The position numbers and the translations under genes were made by a program. The notes under the pieces were generated by a model. That model searched no databases. It saw only the letters and a list, made by a program, of their open reading frames with translations, and was not told the DNA's origin. Positions 37,751 through 46,431 of a stretch of DNA of 64,000 nucleotides are shown piece by piece (positions within the stretch are counted from its first letter, which is position 1; each line of letters begins with the position of its first letter). Source of the stretch: Streptomyces sp. NRRL WC-3626 (GTDB taxonomy: Bacteria; Actinomycetota; Actinomycetes; Streptomycetales; Streptomycetaceae); assembly GCF_000718785.1 (NCBI RefSeq), contig NZ_JOCA01000020.1, forward strand, positions 1 through 64,000, written 5' to 3'.

Positions 37751-38588
37751 AGTATCCGCGGTTGTAGGGCTGCTGCTGGTTGTAGTGGTCGTCGCCGTAG
37801 CCCTGATCGTCGTACGGCTGCTGCTGGTAGCCCTGCTGGGGGTGGCCCTGGTTGCCGTAGTGGGGCTGCTGGGGCTGGGACGGGGTGATGCGGCGGAGCT
37901 GGGTCGTGGCGTCGTCCATGACCGGGTACTGGGGCTGCTGCGGGGCCGCGGCCGCTTCGGCGGCGGCGCGCTTCTTCTTGCCGCGCTCGCGCAGGTACTC
38001 GATGAGGATCGGCACCACGGAGACGACGACGATCAGGACGAGGATCGCCTCGACGTTGGTCTTGATGAACTCGATCTGTCCGAGCCAGTAACCCGCGAGG
38101 GTGACGCCGCTGCCCCAGGCGATACCGCCGATGAGGTTGTACGTGAGGAACGTGCGGTACTTCATGCGGCCGGCGCCGGCCACGATGGGCGCGAACGTGC
38201 GCACGATGGGGACGAAGCGGGCCAGGACGATCGCCTTGGGACCGTACTTCTCCATGAACTCGTGGGCCTTCTCCAGGTTCTCCTGTTTGAAGAGCTTGGA
38301 GTTCGGCCGGCTGAACAGCCTCGGCCCGAAGAACTTGCCGATCATGTAGCCGACTTGGTCGCCGATGACGGCGGCCGCCACGATCAGGGTGCACACCAGC
38401 CACAGCGGCTGGGTGATGTAGTTGCCCTCGGCCACGAAGAGACCCGCCGTGAACAGCAGGGAGTCACCGGGCAGGAACGCGAAGAGTCCGGACTCCGCGA
38501 AGACGATCAGCAGAATGCCGGGAAGGCTGAAGGTCTCGATCAGGTAGTCCGGGCTCAGCCACTCAGGGCCGAGCGCAAGCGTGGTCAC
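37749..38588 (-). CDS. DedA-family membrane protein
   Basis: This 279-residue protein has a DedA domain (residues 15-215): re-entrant segment SGLFAFLPGDSLLFTAGLF, helices around WLVCTLIVAAAVIGD, and the family signature LARFVPIVRTFAPIVAGAGRM with conserved Arg and Pro. Members act in lipid-carrier recycling and proton-dependent envelope homeostasis. The C-terminal 60 residues are a Gln/Tyr/Pro/Gly-rich disordered tail (QGHPQQGYQQQPYDDQGY), common in Streptomyces DedA proteins. GTG at 38588 follows GCAGGAG. It lies downstream of tipA, separated by a terminator. Confidence 0.9.
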   Translation of the reverse strand: MTTLALGPEWLSPDYLIETFSLPGILLIVFAESGLFAFLPGDSLLFTAGLFVAEGNYITQPLWLVCTLIVAAAVIGDQVGYMIGKFFGPRLFSRPNSKLFKQENLEKAHEFMEKYGPKAIVLARFVPIVRTFAPIVAGAGRMKYRTFLTYNLIGGIAWGSGVTLAGYWLGQIEFIKTNVEAILVLIVVVSVVPILIEYLRERGKKKRAAAEAAAAPQQPQYPVMDDATTQLRRITPSQPQQPHYGNQGHPQQGYQQQPYDDQGYGDDHYNQQQPYNRGY

Positions 38589-38698
38589 GGGGATGTGGCT
38601 CCTGCAGCTGGGGGTCAGGGCTGGGTTCGCTGCCCAAATTATGAACGCAGCCGTGGACGCCCGGGTTCCGCGGGGGTGCCGGGACACGCAATCCGCAG

Positions 38699-38729
38699 GT
38701 CGCGGCCCGGGTGTCGGCCGGGCCGCGAC
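38699..38729 (-). terminator. Terminator after tipA
   Basis: A 12-bp perfect stem (GTCGCGGCCCGG with its complement, loop of seven) begins 2 bases beyond the tipA stop on the minus strand. Confidence 0.8.
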
Positions 38730-38731
38730 GC

Positions 38732-39493
38732 TCAGGAGGTGTGCCGCGCGGCGTTGGCGAGGATCGCGTCCCTGAGGTGCTCGGCGAGACCGGGCCGCAT
38801 GGAGTCGTAATACGCCTTGAAGCGCTCGTCGGCGACGTACATCTCCCCGAAGCACCGGTGCATCTCGTACGGCACCTCGAAGTACCACGTGCCGATGTGC
38901 CGCCGGTGCTCCTCGGCGAGGTCCATGGCGGCCTCGTCGGCCGGCTGTCCCCCGGCGGCGATCAGGGCGGTGTACCGCTCCTGCCAGTCGTCGACCTCGG
39001 CCTGGACGCGCTTCCAGTCCTCCTTGGTGTAGGCCGCCGCGCGGCGCTGCGACTCGGCGTACGCCTCGGTGCCGCCCCAGCGTTCCTCGGCCTCCTCGGC
39101 GTACTGCTCGGGGTCCTTGTCCCCGAACACCTCGAACTTCTCCTCGGGGGTGAGGTTGATTCCCATCGTGCGTGCCTCCATGGCGTTCTCCACGGCCGCC
39201 GCCATCTTCCGCAGCTTCTCGATCCGGGCGGTCAGCAGTTCGTGCTGCCGGCGCAGATGCGCGCGCGGGTCCGCGTCCGGGTCGTCGAGCAGGACGGCGA
39301 CCTCGTCGAGGGGGAAGCCGAGCTCGCGGTAGAACAGGATCTGCTGCAGCCGGTCGAGGTCGGCGTCGTTGTAGCGCCGGTGGCCCGCGTGGCTGCGCCC
39401 GCTCGGGGTGAGCAGGCCGATGTCGTCGTAGTGGTGCAGGGTGCGCACCGTGACTCCGGCGAATCCGGCGACCCGTCCCACGGTGTAGCTCAC
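38732..39493 (-). CDS. tipA: TipA, MerR-family thiopeptide-responsive regulator (TipAL form)
   Basis: The 253-residue protein matches TipAL of S. lividans throughout. It has a MerR winged helix (YTVGRVAGFAGVTVRTLHHY, HAGHRRYNDADLDRLQQIL), a dimerisation coiled coil (residues 75-108) and the TipAS antibiotic-recognition domain (residues 110-253). Thiopeptides such as thiostrepton bind the TipAS domain and become linked to Cys214, which is present here in YEMHRCFGEMY. The second nearby cysteine of S. lividans (207) is replaced by Val. An internal ATG at 39166 with GGAGG eight bases upstream would give the free 144-residue TipAS. GTG at 39493 follows GGGAG. An operator lies upstream. Confidence 0.95.
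   Translation of the reverse strand: MSYTVGRVAGFAGVTVRTLHHYDDIGLLTPSGRSHAGHRRYNDADLDRLQQILFYRELGFPLDEVAVLLDDPDADPRAHLRRQHELLTARIEKLRKMAAAVENAMEARTMGINLTPEEKFEVFGDKDPEQYAEEAEERWGGTEAYAESQRRAAAYTKEDWKRVQAEVDDWQERYTALIAAGGQPADEAAMDLAEEHRRHIGTWYFEVPYEMHRCFGEMYVADERFKAYYDSMRPGLAEHLRDAILANAARHTS
39164..39179 (-). promoter_or_regulatory. Internal ribosome site and start for TipAS
   Basis: GGAGG (complement at 39175-39179), eight bases, then ATG (39164-39166) within tipA. Translation from here gives 144 residues starting MGINLTPEEKFEVFGD, the known size and start of TipAS. Confidence 0.8.
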
Positions 39494-39520
39494 TTCCGCT
39501 CCCTTCTCGGTACGCGTTCC

Positions 39521-39551
39521 ACCTTCGGCCCTCACGTCGCGTGAGGTGCAA
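39521..39551 (-). promoter_or_regulatory. tipA promoter with MerR-type operator
   Basis: On the minus strand TTGCAC (39546-39551) and GAAGGT (39521-39526) are separated by 19 bases, the over-long spacing typical of MerR-controlled promoters. The spacer is filled by the inverted repeat CCTCACG-N3-CGTGAGG (39530-39546). This closely resembles the thiostrepton-inducible tipA promoter of S. lividans as I recall it. The repeat is also about 50 bases upstream of the divergent channel gene. Confidence 0.8.
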
Positions 39552-39594
39552 GCCGCACACGGTTTTGTCCGCTTCGTCCGTTTATCGTGTGCGC

Positions 39595-40884
39595 GTGGCC
39601 CAGGACAGCGCACCGCAGGCACCCGCCGCCACCGCTCCGGCGGCCGAGGCGCGCTCCCTGCTGCCGACCATCGTCCCCGCGCTGCTCGTGGGCGTGGTGA
39701 CGAGCCTGGTCCTGGTGGGGGTGAGCACGGCGGCCGAGGAGCTGCAGGACGTGCTCTGGCAGGACGTGCCGGACGCCCTGGGCGTCGGCCGGTACTCCGT
39801 GCTGTGGATGTTCGTGATGCTCGTCGCCACCGGGATCGCGGTCGGGCTGGTGGTGTGGAAGGCGCCGGGGCACGCGGGGCCCGATCCGGCGACCACGGGT
39901 CTCGAGGCGCCGGTGCTGCCTCCGGCGGTGCTGCCGGGGCTGCTGCTGGCGACGGCGTTCATGCTGGCCGGCGGGCCGAGCCTGGGGCCCGAGAACCCGA
40001 TCATCGCGGTGAACGTCTCGCTGGCGGTGTGGCTGGGCGCCAGGGCCTTCCCGAAGGCTCCGGAGCGGGGCTGGGTGGCGCTGGCGGAGGCCGGGACGAT
40101 CGGGGCGCTGTTCGGGACGCCGGTCGCCGCCGCACTGGTGATCTCCGAGGCGCTGGCGGGGCAGCGGATCAAGGGGCAGCTGTGGGACAGCCTCTTCGCG
40201 CCGCTGGCGGCCGCCGGGGCCGGCGCGCTCACCGCCACGCTGGTGTCGCAGCCGAGTTTCGACCTCCATCTGCCCCCGTTCGGGCGGCCCGGCTGGGGCG
40301 ACCTGCTGGCGTCCCTCGTCGTCGCCTCCGTCGGCGCGGTGCTCGGCATGTGCGCCGTCTACGCCTTCCCGTACGTCCATGGGGTGTTCCGGCGGCTGCG
40401 GCACCCGATGCTGATGCTGCCGGCGGGTGGCGTGGTGCTGGGCGCCCTGGCGGCGCTGGGCGGGCATCTGACGCTGTTCAAGGGGCTCGACGAGATCGCG
40501 GAGCTGGCGCGCGACCCCGACGGCTGGTCGGCGGGCGGGTTCGCCAGGATGACGGTCGTCAAACTGGCCGCACTGCTCGTCGCCGCGTCCTGCGGCTTCC
40601 GGGGCGGGCGGATCTTCCCCGCGGTGTTCGTCGGCACCGCGCTCGGGCTGTGCGCGCACGCGCTGGTGCCCGGGGTGCAGCCCGCGGTGGGCGTGTCGGC
40701 GGGCGTGCTGGGGGTTCTGCTGGCCGTCACCCGGCAGGGCTGGGTGAGCCTGTTCGTCGCCGCCGTCCTGGTCGCCTCCCCCGGGATCCTCGCCCTTCTG
40801 TGCGTCGCCTCGCTCCCGGCCTGGCTGCTGGTGACGGGGCGTCCGCACATGCAGCTGCGGGCGGACGGAACCGCCGTGCGCTGA
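39595..40884 (+). CDS. ClC-type voltage-gated chloride channel/antiporter-like protein
   Basis: This 429-residue integral membrane protein has ten or more helices starting at about residue 20. GGPSLGPENPIIA corresponds to the GREGP ion-path motif of ClC proteins and keeps its gating Glu. FRGGRIFPAVFVG corresponds to the later GGxFxP motif. The first GSGIP motif is not clearly recognisable, so ion selectivity is uncertain. Several in-frame GTGs are possible; 39595 gives a start close to the first helix. The gene diverges from tipA and its promoter must lie within or beside the TipA operator. Confidence 0.8.
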   Translation: MAQDSAPQAPAATAPAAEARSLLPTIVPALLVGVVTSLVLVGVSTAAEELQDVLWQDVPDALGVGRYSVLWMFVMLVATGIAVGLVVWKAPGHAGPDPATTGLEAPVLPPAVLPGLLLATAFMLAGGPSLGPENPIIAVNVSLAVWLGARAFPKAPERGWVALAEAGTIGALFGTPVAAALVISEALAGQRIKGQLWDSLFAPLAAAGAGALTATLVSQPSFDLHLPPFGRPGWGDLLASLVVASVGAVLGMCAVYAFPYVHGVFRRLRHPMLMLPAGGVVLGALAALGGHLTLFKGLDEIAELARDPDGWSAGGFARMTVVKLAALLVAASCGFRGGRIFPAVFVGTALGLCAHALVPGVQPAVGVSAGVLGVLLAVTRQGWVSLFVAAVLVASPGILALLCVASLPAWLLVTGRPHMQLRADGTAVR

Positions 40885-41001
40885 CCGTCCCCCCGCTCCT
40901 CCCCGCGCGTCCGAACCTCGTCATGGGCGTCGACGTCCAGGCCCGCCCGGGACAGGTTCCGCGCCTTCCGCGATCCGCTCCGCGAGCCGCCCGGCCACGT
41001 C

Positions 41002-41038
41002 CCGGGAGGGCTGCCGCACCGCGCGGCAGCCCTCCCGG
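41002..41038. terminator. Bidirectional terminator after the channel gene and ABC permease gene
   Basis: A 16-bp perfect stem (CCGGGAGGGCTGCCGC at 41002-41017 with its complement at 41023-41038, loop of five) lies between two convergent genes. The rest of the 189-bp gap shows nothing else. Confidence 0.85.
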
Positions 41039-41073
41039 CCGAGCCGCGGGAACGCGGCCACCGGCATCCATCA

Positions 41074-41841
41074 CTAACGGCTGAGCCGCGAGAACCTCCG
41101 TACCGCCAGCGGGAAGAACACCGCCAGCAGGGCCAGGGGCCATACGACGGCGGCCCACACGTGGCCCGGTTCGCCGCCGGGGCTGCCGAAGAGGTCGCGT
41201 ACGGCGGTGGCGGTCTGGGACATGGGGTTCCATTCGACGACCGTGCCCAGCCAGTCCGGCATGGACTCGGGGGCGGCGAAGGCGTTGGACAGGAAGCCGA
41301 CCGGCCAGACCAGGATCTGCACGGCCTGCACCAGTTCCGGTTTCCCGGCGATCAGGGCCAGGTGGATGCCGATCCACAGCATGGCGAACCGGAACAGCAG
41401 GAGCAGTCCCACGGCGCCCAGGAAGCCGTCCGGGCCGCCCTGCGGGCGCCAGCCGAGCGCGGCGGCGACGCCGAGGAGGACCGTCAGGCCGAGCGCCGAC
41501 TGGAGCATGTCGGCGGCGGAACGGCCGACCAGGACCGCGCCGTTCGCCATCGGCATGGAGCGGAAGCGGTCGATGACCCCCTTGTCCAGGTCCTGGGTGA
41601 CGGCGATCATCGTGCCCTCCAGGCCGAAGGCCATGGTGAGCGCGAGCATGCCGGGCACCAGGAAGTCGAGGTAGTCGCCGCTGACGCCCCGGCCGCCGCC
41701 GACCAGGTAGCCGAACATCAGCAGCAGCATCACCGGGAAGACCAGGTTCACCACCACCGCCGCCGGCCGGCGTCCCCAGCGGGCGAGTTCGCGGCGGGTC
41801 ATGGTCCAGGAGTCGGTCAGGGCGTACGCCGTGCTGCTCAC
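41074..41841 (-). CDS. ABC-2 type transporter permease (DrrB-like)
   Basis: This 255-residue protein has six membrane helices and the ABC2 topology of DrrB-type drug exporters. A cytoplasmic N-terminus ([21 protein letters not shown]) is followed by [21 protein letters not shown], a loop with [15 protein letters not shown], and the late [20 protein letters not shown] motif. GTG at 41841 overlaps the stop of the ATPase gene (GTGA), so the pair is translationally coupled. The substrate is unknown; DrrAB systems export amphipathic drugs or lipids. Confidence 0.9.
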   Translation of the reverse strand: MSSTAYALTDSWTMTRRELARWGRRPAAVVVNLVFPVMLLLMFGYLVGGGRGVSGDYLDFLVPGMLALTMAFGLEGTMIAVTQDLDKGVIDRFRSMPMANGAVLVGRSAADMLQSALGLTVLLGVAAALGWRPQGGPDGFLGAVGLLLLFRFAMLWIGIHLALIAGKPELVQAVQILVWPVGFLSNAFAAPESMPDWLGTVVEWNPMSQTATAVRDLFGSPGGEPGHVWAAVVWPLALLAVFFPLAVRRFSRLSR

Positions 41842-42794
41842 GCGGCCTCCGTCGTGCGGTCGTCGTGTCCCGTCAGCCGCAGGAACACCTCGTCGAGGGT
41901 GGGCCTGCGCAGGGCGATGTCCTCGGCCTCGATACCGGCCTCCTCCAGCGCGCGCACGACCCCGGTCAGGGCCGCCATGCGGTCGATGACCGGGGCGCTG
42001 AGGAGCCGCCGGTCGGTGTCCACGGTGACCGCGTCCTTGGCCACGGGCAGCAGGGCGACGGCCGCGCCCAGCTGCCCCGCGTCGCGCAGGACGACGTCGA
42101 TGCGGTCGCCGCCGATGGCCGCCTTGAGCGTGTCCGCCGTGCCGTCGGCGACGACCCGGCCGGCGTCGACCAGACAGATGCGGTCGGCGAGCTGGTCGGC
42201 CTCCTCCAGGTACTGGGTGGTGAGCAGGACCGTCGTACCGCCGCCGACCAGGGAGCGGACGGAGTCCCACACCTCCGCGCGGCCGCGCGGGTCGAGGCCG
42301 GTGGTGGGTTCGTCCAGGAACAGCACCTCCGGTTCGGTGATCAGGGAGGCGGCGAGATCGAGGCGGCGCCGCATGCCGCCGCTGTACTGCTTCACCGCCT
42401 TGGGCCCGGTGCCGGAGAGCTCGAAGCGCTCCAGGAGTTCGTCCGCACGCGCGCGTGCGCGGCGCGCGCCCAGGTGGTGCAGCCGGCCGAACAGCTCCAG
42501 GTTCTGCCGTCCGCCGAGTTCCTCGTCGAGCGCCGCGTGCTGGCCCAGCAGGCCGATGCGCAGCCGTACGGCGTACGCCTCGCGCACGACGTCGTGACCC
42601 GCCACCTCGACCCGGCCCGCGTCGGGGCGGAGCAGGGTGGACAGGATGCGGACCAGGGTGGTCTTGCCCGCGCCGTTGGGCCCCAGGACCCCGTGCACGG
42701 TGCCGCGGGTGACGGTCAGGTCGAGGCCGTCCAATGCGTGTTTGCCACCGAATGTCTTGCGTGCCCCTTCGACGGTGATCGCCGCGTCGGCCAC
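41838..42794 (-). CDS. ABC transporter ATPase (DrrA family)
   Basis: This 318-residue protein has Walker [10 protein letters not shown], the Q-loop in [15 protein letters not shown], signature motif [12 protein letters not shown], Walker [13 protein letters not shown] and the switch region [17 protein letters not shown]. The last three are the 'daunorubicin resistance' variety of exporter ATPases. The C-terminal 90 residues end with [14 protein letters not shown], typical of this group. The GTG at 42794 follows GAGGGAG; an upstream TTG frame start is less likely. It lies 72 bases downstream of its presumptive PadR regulator gene. Confidence 0.93.
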   Translation of the reverse strand: MADAAITVEGARKTFGGKHALDGLDLTVTRGTVHGVLGPNGAGKTTLVRILSTLLRPDAGRVEVAGHDVVREAYAVRLRIGLLGQHAALDEELGGRQNLELFGRLHHLGARRARARADELLERFELSGTGPKAVKQYSGGMRRRLDLAASLITEPEVLFLDEPTTGLDPRGRAEVWDSVRSLVGGGTTVLLTTQYLEEADQLADRICLVDAGRVVADGTADTLKAAIGGDRIDVVLRDAGQLGAAVALLPVAKDAVTVDTDRRLLSAPVIDRMAALTGVVRALEEAGIEAEDIALRRPTLDEVFLRLTGHDDRTTEAA

Positions 42795-42812
42795 TCGGAC
42801 TCCCTCGCTAGA

Positions 42813-42866
42813 CAAATTTGACTACCTGGAGAACGTAACGCGCGCGGAGTGATTGGTCAAACTTGA
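42813..42866. promoter_or_regulatory. Two CAAAYTTGA sites between padR and the ABC genes
   Basis: CAAATTTGA (42813-42821) and CAAACTTGA (42858-42866) are near-identical direct repeats 45 bases apart; the first contains the palindrome CAAATTTG. TTTGAC at 42817-42822 also pairs with GTCAAA at 42856-42861. They are AT-rich islands in GC-rich DNA and are candidate operators for the adjacent PadR regulator. Confidence 0.5.
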
Positions 42867-43514
42867 TTAGCGGGCGTCCTGATCGTCGGCGTGCGGCCGT
42901 CCCGACCCGAACGGGTTCTCCTGCCCCTCCGCCAGCACCCCGACGAACGGGTCGCCCTCACCGGCGAAGGTGTAGGCGCCGCCCCGGACACGCTCGATCA
43001 GGCCCCTCGTCCACTCCGCGCCGGAGTCGGCGGAGTGCACCCAGAAGTTCATGATCTCGCCGATGTGCCCGAGCTGGCCGGGACCGTCCTCGGGCGTGTA
43101 GTACTCGGTGACGGAGGACCGCCACTCCTCGATCCTGCGCACTCGCTCCTCCAGGAGGGCGAGGGCCTCCTCACGCGGCAGGTCGACCATGAAGCCGAGC
43201 GCCGCGGTGAGGACGTCCGGCCGCTGGTCGTAGGCGGTGAGGTAGGCGCGCAGCAGTGTCAGGTACTCCTCGGTGCCCCGCGCGGTGATCTCGTACTCCA
43301 CGCGCGGGGGCCCGCCCGCCGTGGACGGCGCGATCTCGTGCGCGAGCAGCAGTCCCTGCTTCGCCATCTGCTTCAGCGCGTGGTAGATCGAGCCGGGCTT
43401 GGCGTTGGACCACTCGTGCGCGCCCCAGTACTCCAGGTCGTTGCGCACCTGGTAGCCGTGGGCCCGCCCGTGCTGGCGCACGGCGCCGAGCACCAGGAGA
43501 CGGATTGCTGACAT
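42867..43514 (-). CDS. PadR-family transcriptional regulator
   Basis: This 215-residue repressor has a PadR winged helix (IRLLVLGAVRQHGRAHGYQVRNDL, then PGSIYHALKQMAKQGLLL, then a wing with RVEYEITARGTEEYLTLL). A long C-terminal helical domain with coiled-coil dimerisation (ALLEERVRRIEEWRSSV) follows, plus a roughly 70-residue tail. It is encoded directly upstream of a DrrAB-type exporter in the same orientation, a common arrangement for drug-sensing control of such pumps. ATG at 43514. Ligand and operator are inferred only. Confidence 0.9.
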   Translation of the reverse strand: MSAIRLLVLGAVRQHGRAHGYQVRNDLEYWGAHEWSNAKPGSIYHALKQMAKQGLLLAHEIAPSTAGGPPRVEYEITARGTEEYLTLLRAYLTAYDQRPDVLTAALGFMVDLPREEALALLEERVRRIEEWRSSVTEYYTPEDGPGQLGHIGEIMNFWVHSADSGAEWTRGLIERVRGGAYTFAGEGDPFVGVLAEGQENPFGSGRPHADDQDAR

Positions 43515-43635
43515 GGGGCCAGCGTAGGACCCCCGGGATCATGCCCGGGGGCTGCCCTGCCCGTCGCCGGCCGGCCGCGGCGGTCTTCCGCCGGTCCCCG
43601 CCCGCGCGTGCTCGCGCGTGCCCGCGCGTGCCCGC

Positions 43636-45096
43636 TCAGAACGGGAAGCCGCTCCGGCCGTGCTGCACCGAGATCCACTTCACCGTGGTGAAGGCGTCCA
43701 GCATGGTGTCGCCGTTGAGCCGGCCGATGCCGGAGCTCTTCTCGCCGCCGAAGGGGACGATCGGCTCGTCGTGCACGGTGCCGTCGTTCACGTGGAACAT
43801 GCCGGTGTCGATCCGCTTGGCGAAGCGGACGCCCCGCTCGATGTCCCCGGTGTGCACGGCGCCGCTCAGGCCGTACGGCGTGTCGTTGACGAGGCGTACG
43901 GCCTCCTCCTCGCCGTCGAACGGGACGAGGAAGGCGACGGGTCCGAAGACCTCCTGCTTCAGCAGGGGCGAGTCGGCGGGCAGACCGGTGAGGACGGACG
44001 GCTCGACCAGGTTGTCCCGGCGCGCGCCCCGGACCAGGGCGGTGGCGCCCTCGGCGAGCGCCTGCTCGACCACGCCGGACAGGGCGTCCGCCTGGCGGGA
44101 GTTGATCACCGGGCCGATGACCGTCTCCGGGTCGCGCGGGTCGCCGGCCTTGAGGGAGCGGACCTTGGCGACGAACTTCTCGGTGAACTCGTCGGCCACC
44201 GAGCGGTCCACCAGCACACGGTTGGCGGCCATGCAGACCTGGCCCTGATGGACGTACCGGCTGAAGACGGCCGCGTCCACGGCGTAGTCGAGGTCGGCGT
44301 CGTCGAGCACCACCAGCGCGCTGTTGCCGCCGAGTTCGAGCACCGAGCGCTTGAAGAGGGAGGCGCAGACGGTGGCCACATGGCGGCCGACCGCGTCCGA
44401 GCCGGTGAAGGAGATGACCTTCGGGACCGGGTGCTCCAGGAAGGCGTCGCCTATCTCCGCGATGTCGGTGATGACGACGTTGAGCAGACCGCCGGGCAGG
44501 CCCGCGTCCTCGAAGATCTTCGCGACGAGGGAGCCTCCGACGACCGGCGTGTTCTGGTGCGGCTTGAGCACCACGCCGTTGCCGAGCGCAAGGGCGGGGG
44601 CGACGGACTTCAGGGAGAGCAGGAACGGGAAGTTGAAGGGACTGATCACGCCCACGACGCCGACGGGCACGCGGTAGACGCGGTTCTCCTTGCCGTCGAC
44701 CGGCGAGGGGATGATCCGGCCCTCGGGGGCCAGCGCCAGATGGACCGCCTCGCGCAGGAACTCCTTGGCGAGGTGCAGCTCGAAGGCGGCCTTCAGGCGG
44801 GTGCCGCCGAGCTCGGCGACGATCGCCTCGGCGATCTCCTCCTCGCGCTCCTCGACCAGCCTGAGCGCCTTCTCGAACACCGCGCGGCGGGCGTACGGGT
44901 TGGTCTGCGCCCATTCCCTCTGCGCGCGGGCGGCCGCCTTGTAGGCCTGATCGACCTCGCCGACCGTGGCGATGGTGATCGACGCGAGCTTCTCGTCGTC
45001 GTACGGGTTGAAGTCGATGATGTCCCAGGAGCCGGTGCCCGGGCGCCACTCACCGTCGATGTACTGCTGAGCGAGGTCGGTGAAGTACGACGACAT
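43636..45096 (-). CDS. Aldehyde dehydrogenase (benzaldehyde/vanillin dehydrogenase type)
   Basis: This 486-residue NAD(P)-dependent dehydrogenase has the cofactor-binding ISFTGSDAVGRHVA, the general-base Glu in VLELGGNSALVVL, and the catalytic Cys in VHQGQVCMAANRVLV. The Asn of SPFNFPFLLSL stabilises the oxyanion. The C-terminus has VNDGTVHDEPIVPFGGEKSSGIGR, close to aromatic aldehyde dehydrogenases. It stands alone, preceded by a comparatively AT-rich promoter region (about 45155-45200). The aldehyde substrate cannot be told from sequence. Confidence 0.92.
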   Translation of the reverse strand: MSSYFTDLAQQYIDGEWRPGTGSWDIIDFNPYDDEKLASITIATVGEVDQAYKAAARAQREWAQTNPYARRAVFEKALRLVEEREEEIAEAIVAELGGTRLKAAFELHLAKEFLREAVHLALAPEGRIIPSPVDGKENRVYRVPVGVVGVISPFNFPFLLSLKSVAPALALGNGVVLKPHQNTPVVGGSLVAKIFEDAGLPGGLLNVVITDIAEIGDAFLEHPVPKVISFTGSDAVGRHVATVCASLFKRSVLELGGNSALVVLDDADLDYAVDAAVFSRYVHQGQVCMAANRVLVDRSVADEFTEKFVAKVRSLKAGDPRDPETVIGPVINSRQADALSGVVEQALAEGATALVRGARRDNLVEPSVLTGLPADSPLLKQEVFGPVAFLVPFDGEEEAVRLVNDTPYGLSGAVHTGDIERGVRFAKRIDTGMFHVNDGTVHDEPIVPFGGEKSSGIGRLNGDTMLDAFTTVKWISVQHGRSGFPF

Positions 45097-45219
45097 GTGA
45101 TTCCTCGATCCCTTGCTGCATCAGCGGAGCACTGATCGACCGCGTTGTCTGACCGGACGTCATCGTACTTATGTTTCATACGAGTTGTAGGGGTCATCCG
45201 GACAGCCGTACGGGCTCCC

Positions 45220-46080
45220 CTAGGACAGTTGCAGCAGTCCGCGCAGGAGGTCCCGGCTCTCCGACGGGCCCGGACTGTCGTGCAGGAGGTCCTTGAGGGC
45301 CTTCTCGTACTGGGCCACGTCCTCGGGTTTGTCCAGGTACAGCGCGCTGGTCAGCTGCTCCAGGTACACGACGTCCGAGAGGTCGGACTCCGGGAAGCTG
45401 AGGAGGGTGAACGCGCCCGACTCACCGGAGTGCCCGCCGAGACTGAACGGCATGACCTGCAGCCGGACGTTGGACCGCTCGGAGATGTCGATGAGGTGCT
45501 GGAGCTGGCCGCGCATCACCGCGCGGTCCCCGTACGGCCGGCGCAGGGCGGCCTCGTCGAGGACGACGTGGAACTCGGGGGCGCTCTCCGAGACCAGGTA
45601 CTTCTGCCGCTCCAGGCGCAGCGTCACCCGCCGCTCGACGTCCTCCTCGCTCGCGCCCTTCATGCCCCGGCGCACCACCGCGCGGGCGTACTCCTCGGTC
45701 TGCAGCAGGCCGTGCACGAACTGCACCTCGTACGCCCGGATCAGGGCGGCCGCGCCCTCCAGGCCCACGTATGTGGGGAACCAGCTCGGCAGCACGTCCG
45801 AGTAACTGTGCCACCAGCCCGCCACATTGGCCTCCTTGGCGAGGGAGACCAGCGACAGGCGCTCCTGCTCGTCCGTGATGCCGTACAGCGTCAGGAGGTC
45901 TTCGACATCCCTGGTCTTGAAGCTCACCCGGCCCAACTCCATGCGGCTGATCTTCGATTCGGAGGCGCGGATCGAGTAGCCCGCGGCCTCGCGCGTGATC
46001 CCCCGCGCCTCACGCAGTCGCCGCAGTTGTGATCCGAGCAGCATGCGCCGCACCACCGATCCCGGCTCTCCCGCGCTCAC
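45220..46080 (-). CDS. XRE-DUF5753 regulator (WhiJ/Scr1-like)
   Basis: This 286-residue protein has a helix-turn-helix (LGSQLRRLREARGITREAAGYSIRASESKISRMELGRV, about residues 15-53) and a large DUF5753 domain (WWHSYSDVLPSWFPTYVGLEGAAALIRAYE through YLEQLTSALYLDKPEDV). It belongs to the WhiJ-like family, whose genes in Streptomyces repeatedly sit beside a DUF397 (BldB-like) gene and an anti-sigma-like ATPase gene, as here. Such loci affect development and antibiotic production. GTG at 46080 follows GGGGAGG; a TTG further upstream is less likely. It is probably the DNA-binding part of this trio. Confidence 0.92.
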   Translation of the reverse strand: MSAGEPGSVVRRMLLGSQLRRLREARGITREAAGYSIRASESKISRMELGRVSFKTRDVEDLLTLYGITDEQERLSLVSLAKEANVAGWWHSYSDVLPSWFPTYVGLEGAAALIRAYEVQFVHGLLQTEEYARAVVRRGMKGASEEDVERRVTLRLERQKYLVSESAPEFHVVLDEAALRRPYGDRAVMRGQLQHLIDISERSNVRLQVMPFSLGGHSGESGAFTLLSFPESDLSDVVYLEQLTSALYLDKPEDVAQYEKALKDLLHDSPGPSESRDLLRGLLQLS

Positions 46081-46431
46081 GTTCGCCAGCCTCCCCAACG
46101 TCTTCAGGGCCCGCAGTCTGCCACTAAAACACTTCGAGCAGTACTCGTCCGGTTACGGAAACGGAATCCAGCCGATCAATCCGATCAGGAACGAGCACGG
46201 AACGGGCACGGAAACAGCAAGAGAGGAGAGGGGAGAAGTCACGACGAGGCCAGGGAACAGGCGGAAGAGAACATGAAGTTGACGGAAAAAATGCCCAACA
46301 AACCAGCACGGGGGCGCTGATTTCGGTCAGCTGCACGTGCATCTGCCCTTGCATCTGCTGTACGTATCGGAAACCATGGTCCCGCACCACCGCAGCCTCG
46401 CTACGACCGCGAATTCCCGGGAGTGCCTCGC
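46081..46431. promoter_or_regulatory. Divergent regulatory region of the WhiJ-like locus
   Basis: This 351-bp gap has no gene. The 46120-46320 part is markedly A/T- and A-rich for this genome (GGAAACGGAATCCAGCC, AAAAAATGCCC). It contains the shared operator at 46332-46358 before the ATPase gene. Confidence 0.5.
46332..46358 (+). promoter_or_regulatory. 27-bp shared operator, copy 1 (upstream of HATPase gene)
   Basis: The site starts with the palindrome TGCACGTGCA, then TCTGCCCT and TGCATCTGC. It ends 73 bases before the ATPase start. Read in gene orientation, 25 of its 27 bases match copy 2 at 47419-47445. The repeated TGCA-type half-sites suggest a cooperative binding site, most simply for the XRE-DUF5753 protein encoded next to it. 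Confidence 0.65.

Noticed and set aside
40885..41073. Small gene between the channel gene and the ABC permease gene
   Set aside because: No frame keeps third-position bias; the gap is explained by a 16-bp terminator stem.
43595..43635. Short GCGCGTGC iterations downstream of the aldehyde dehydrogenase gene as a CRISPR-like array
   Set aside because: The units are 8-10 bases, imperfect and without spacers.
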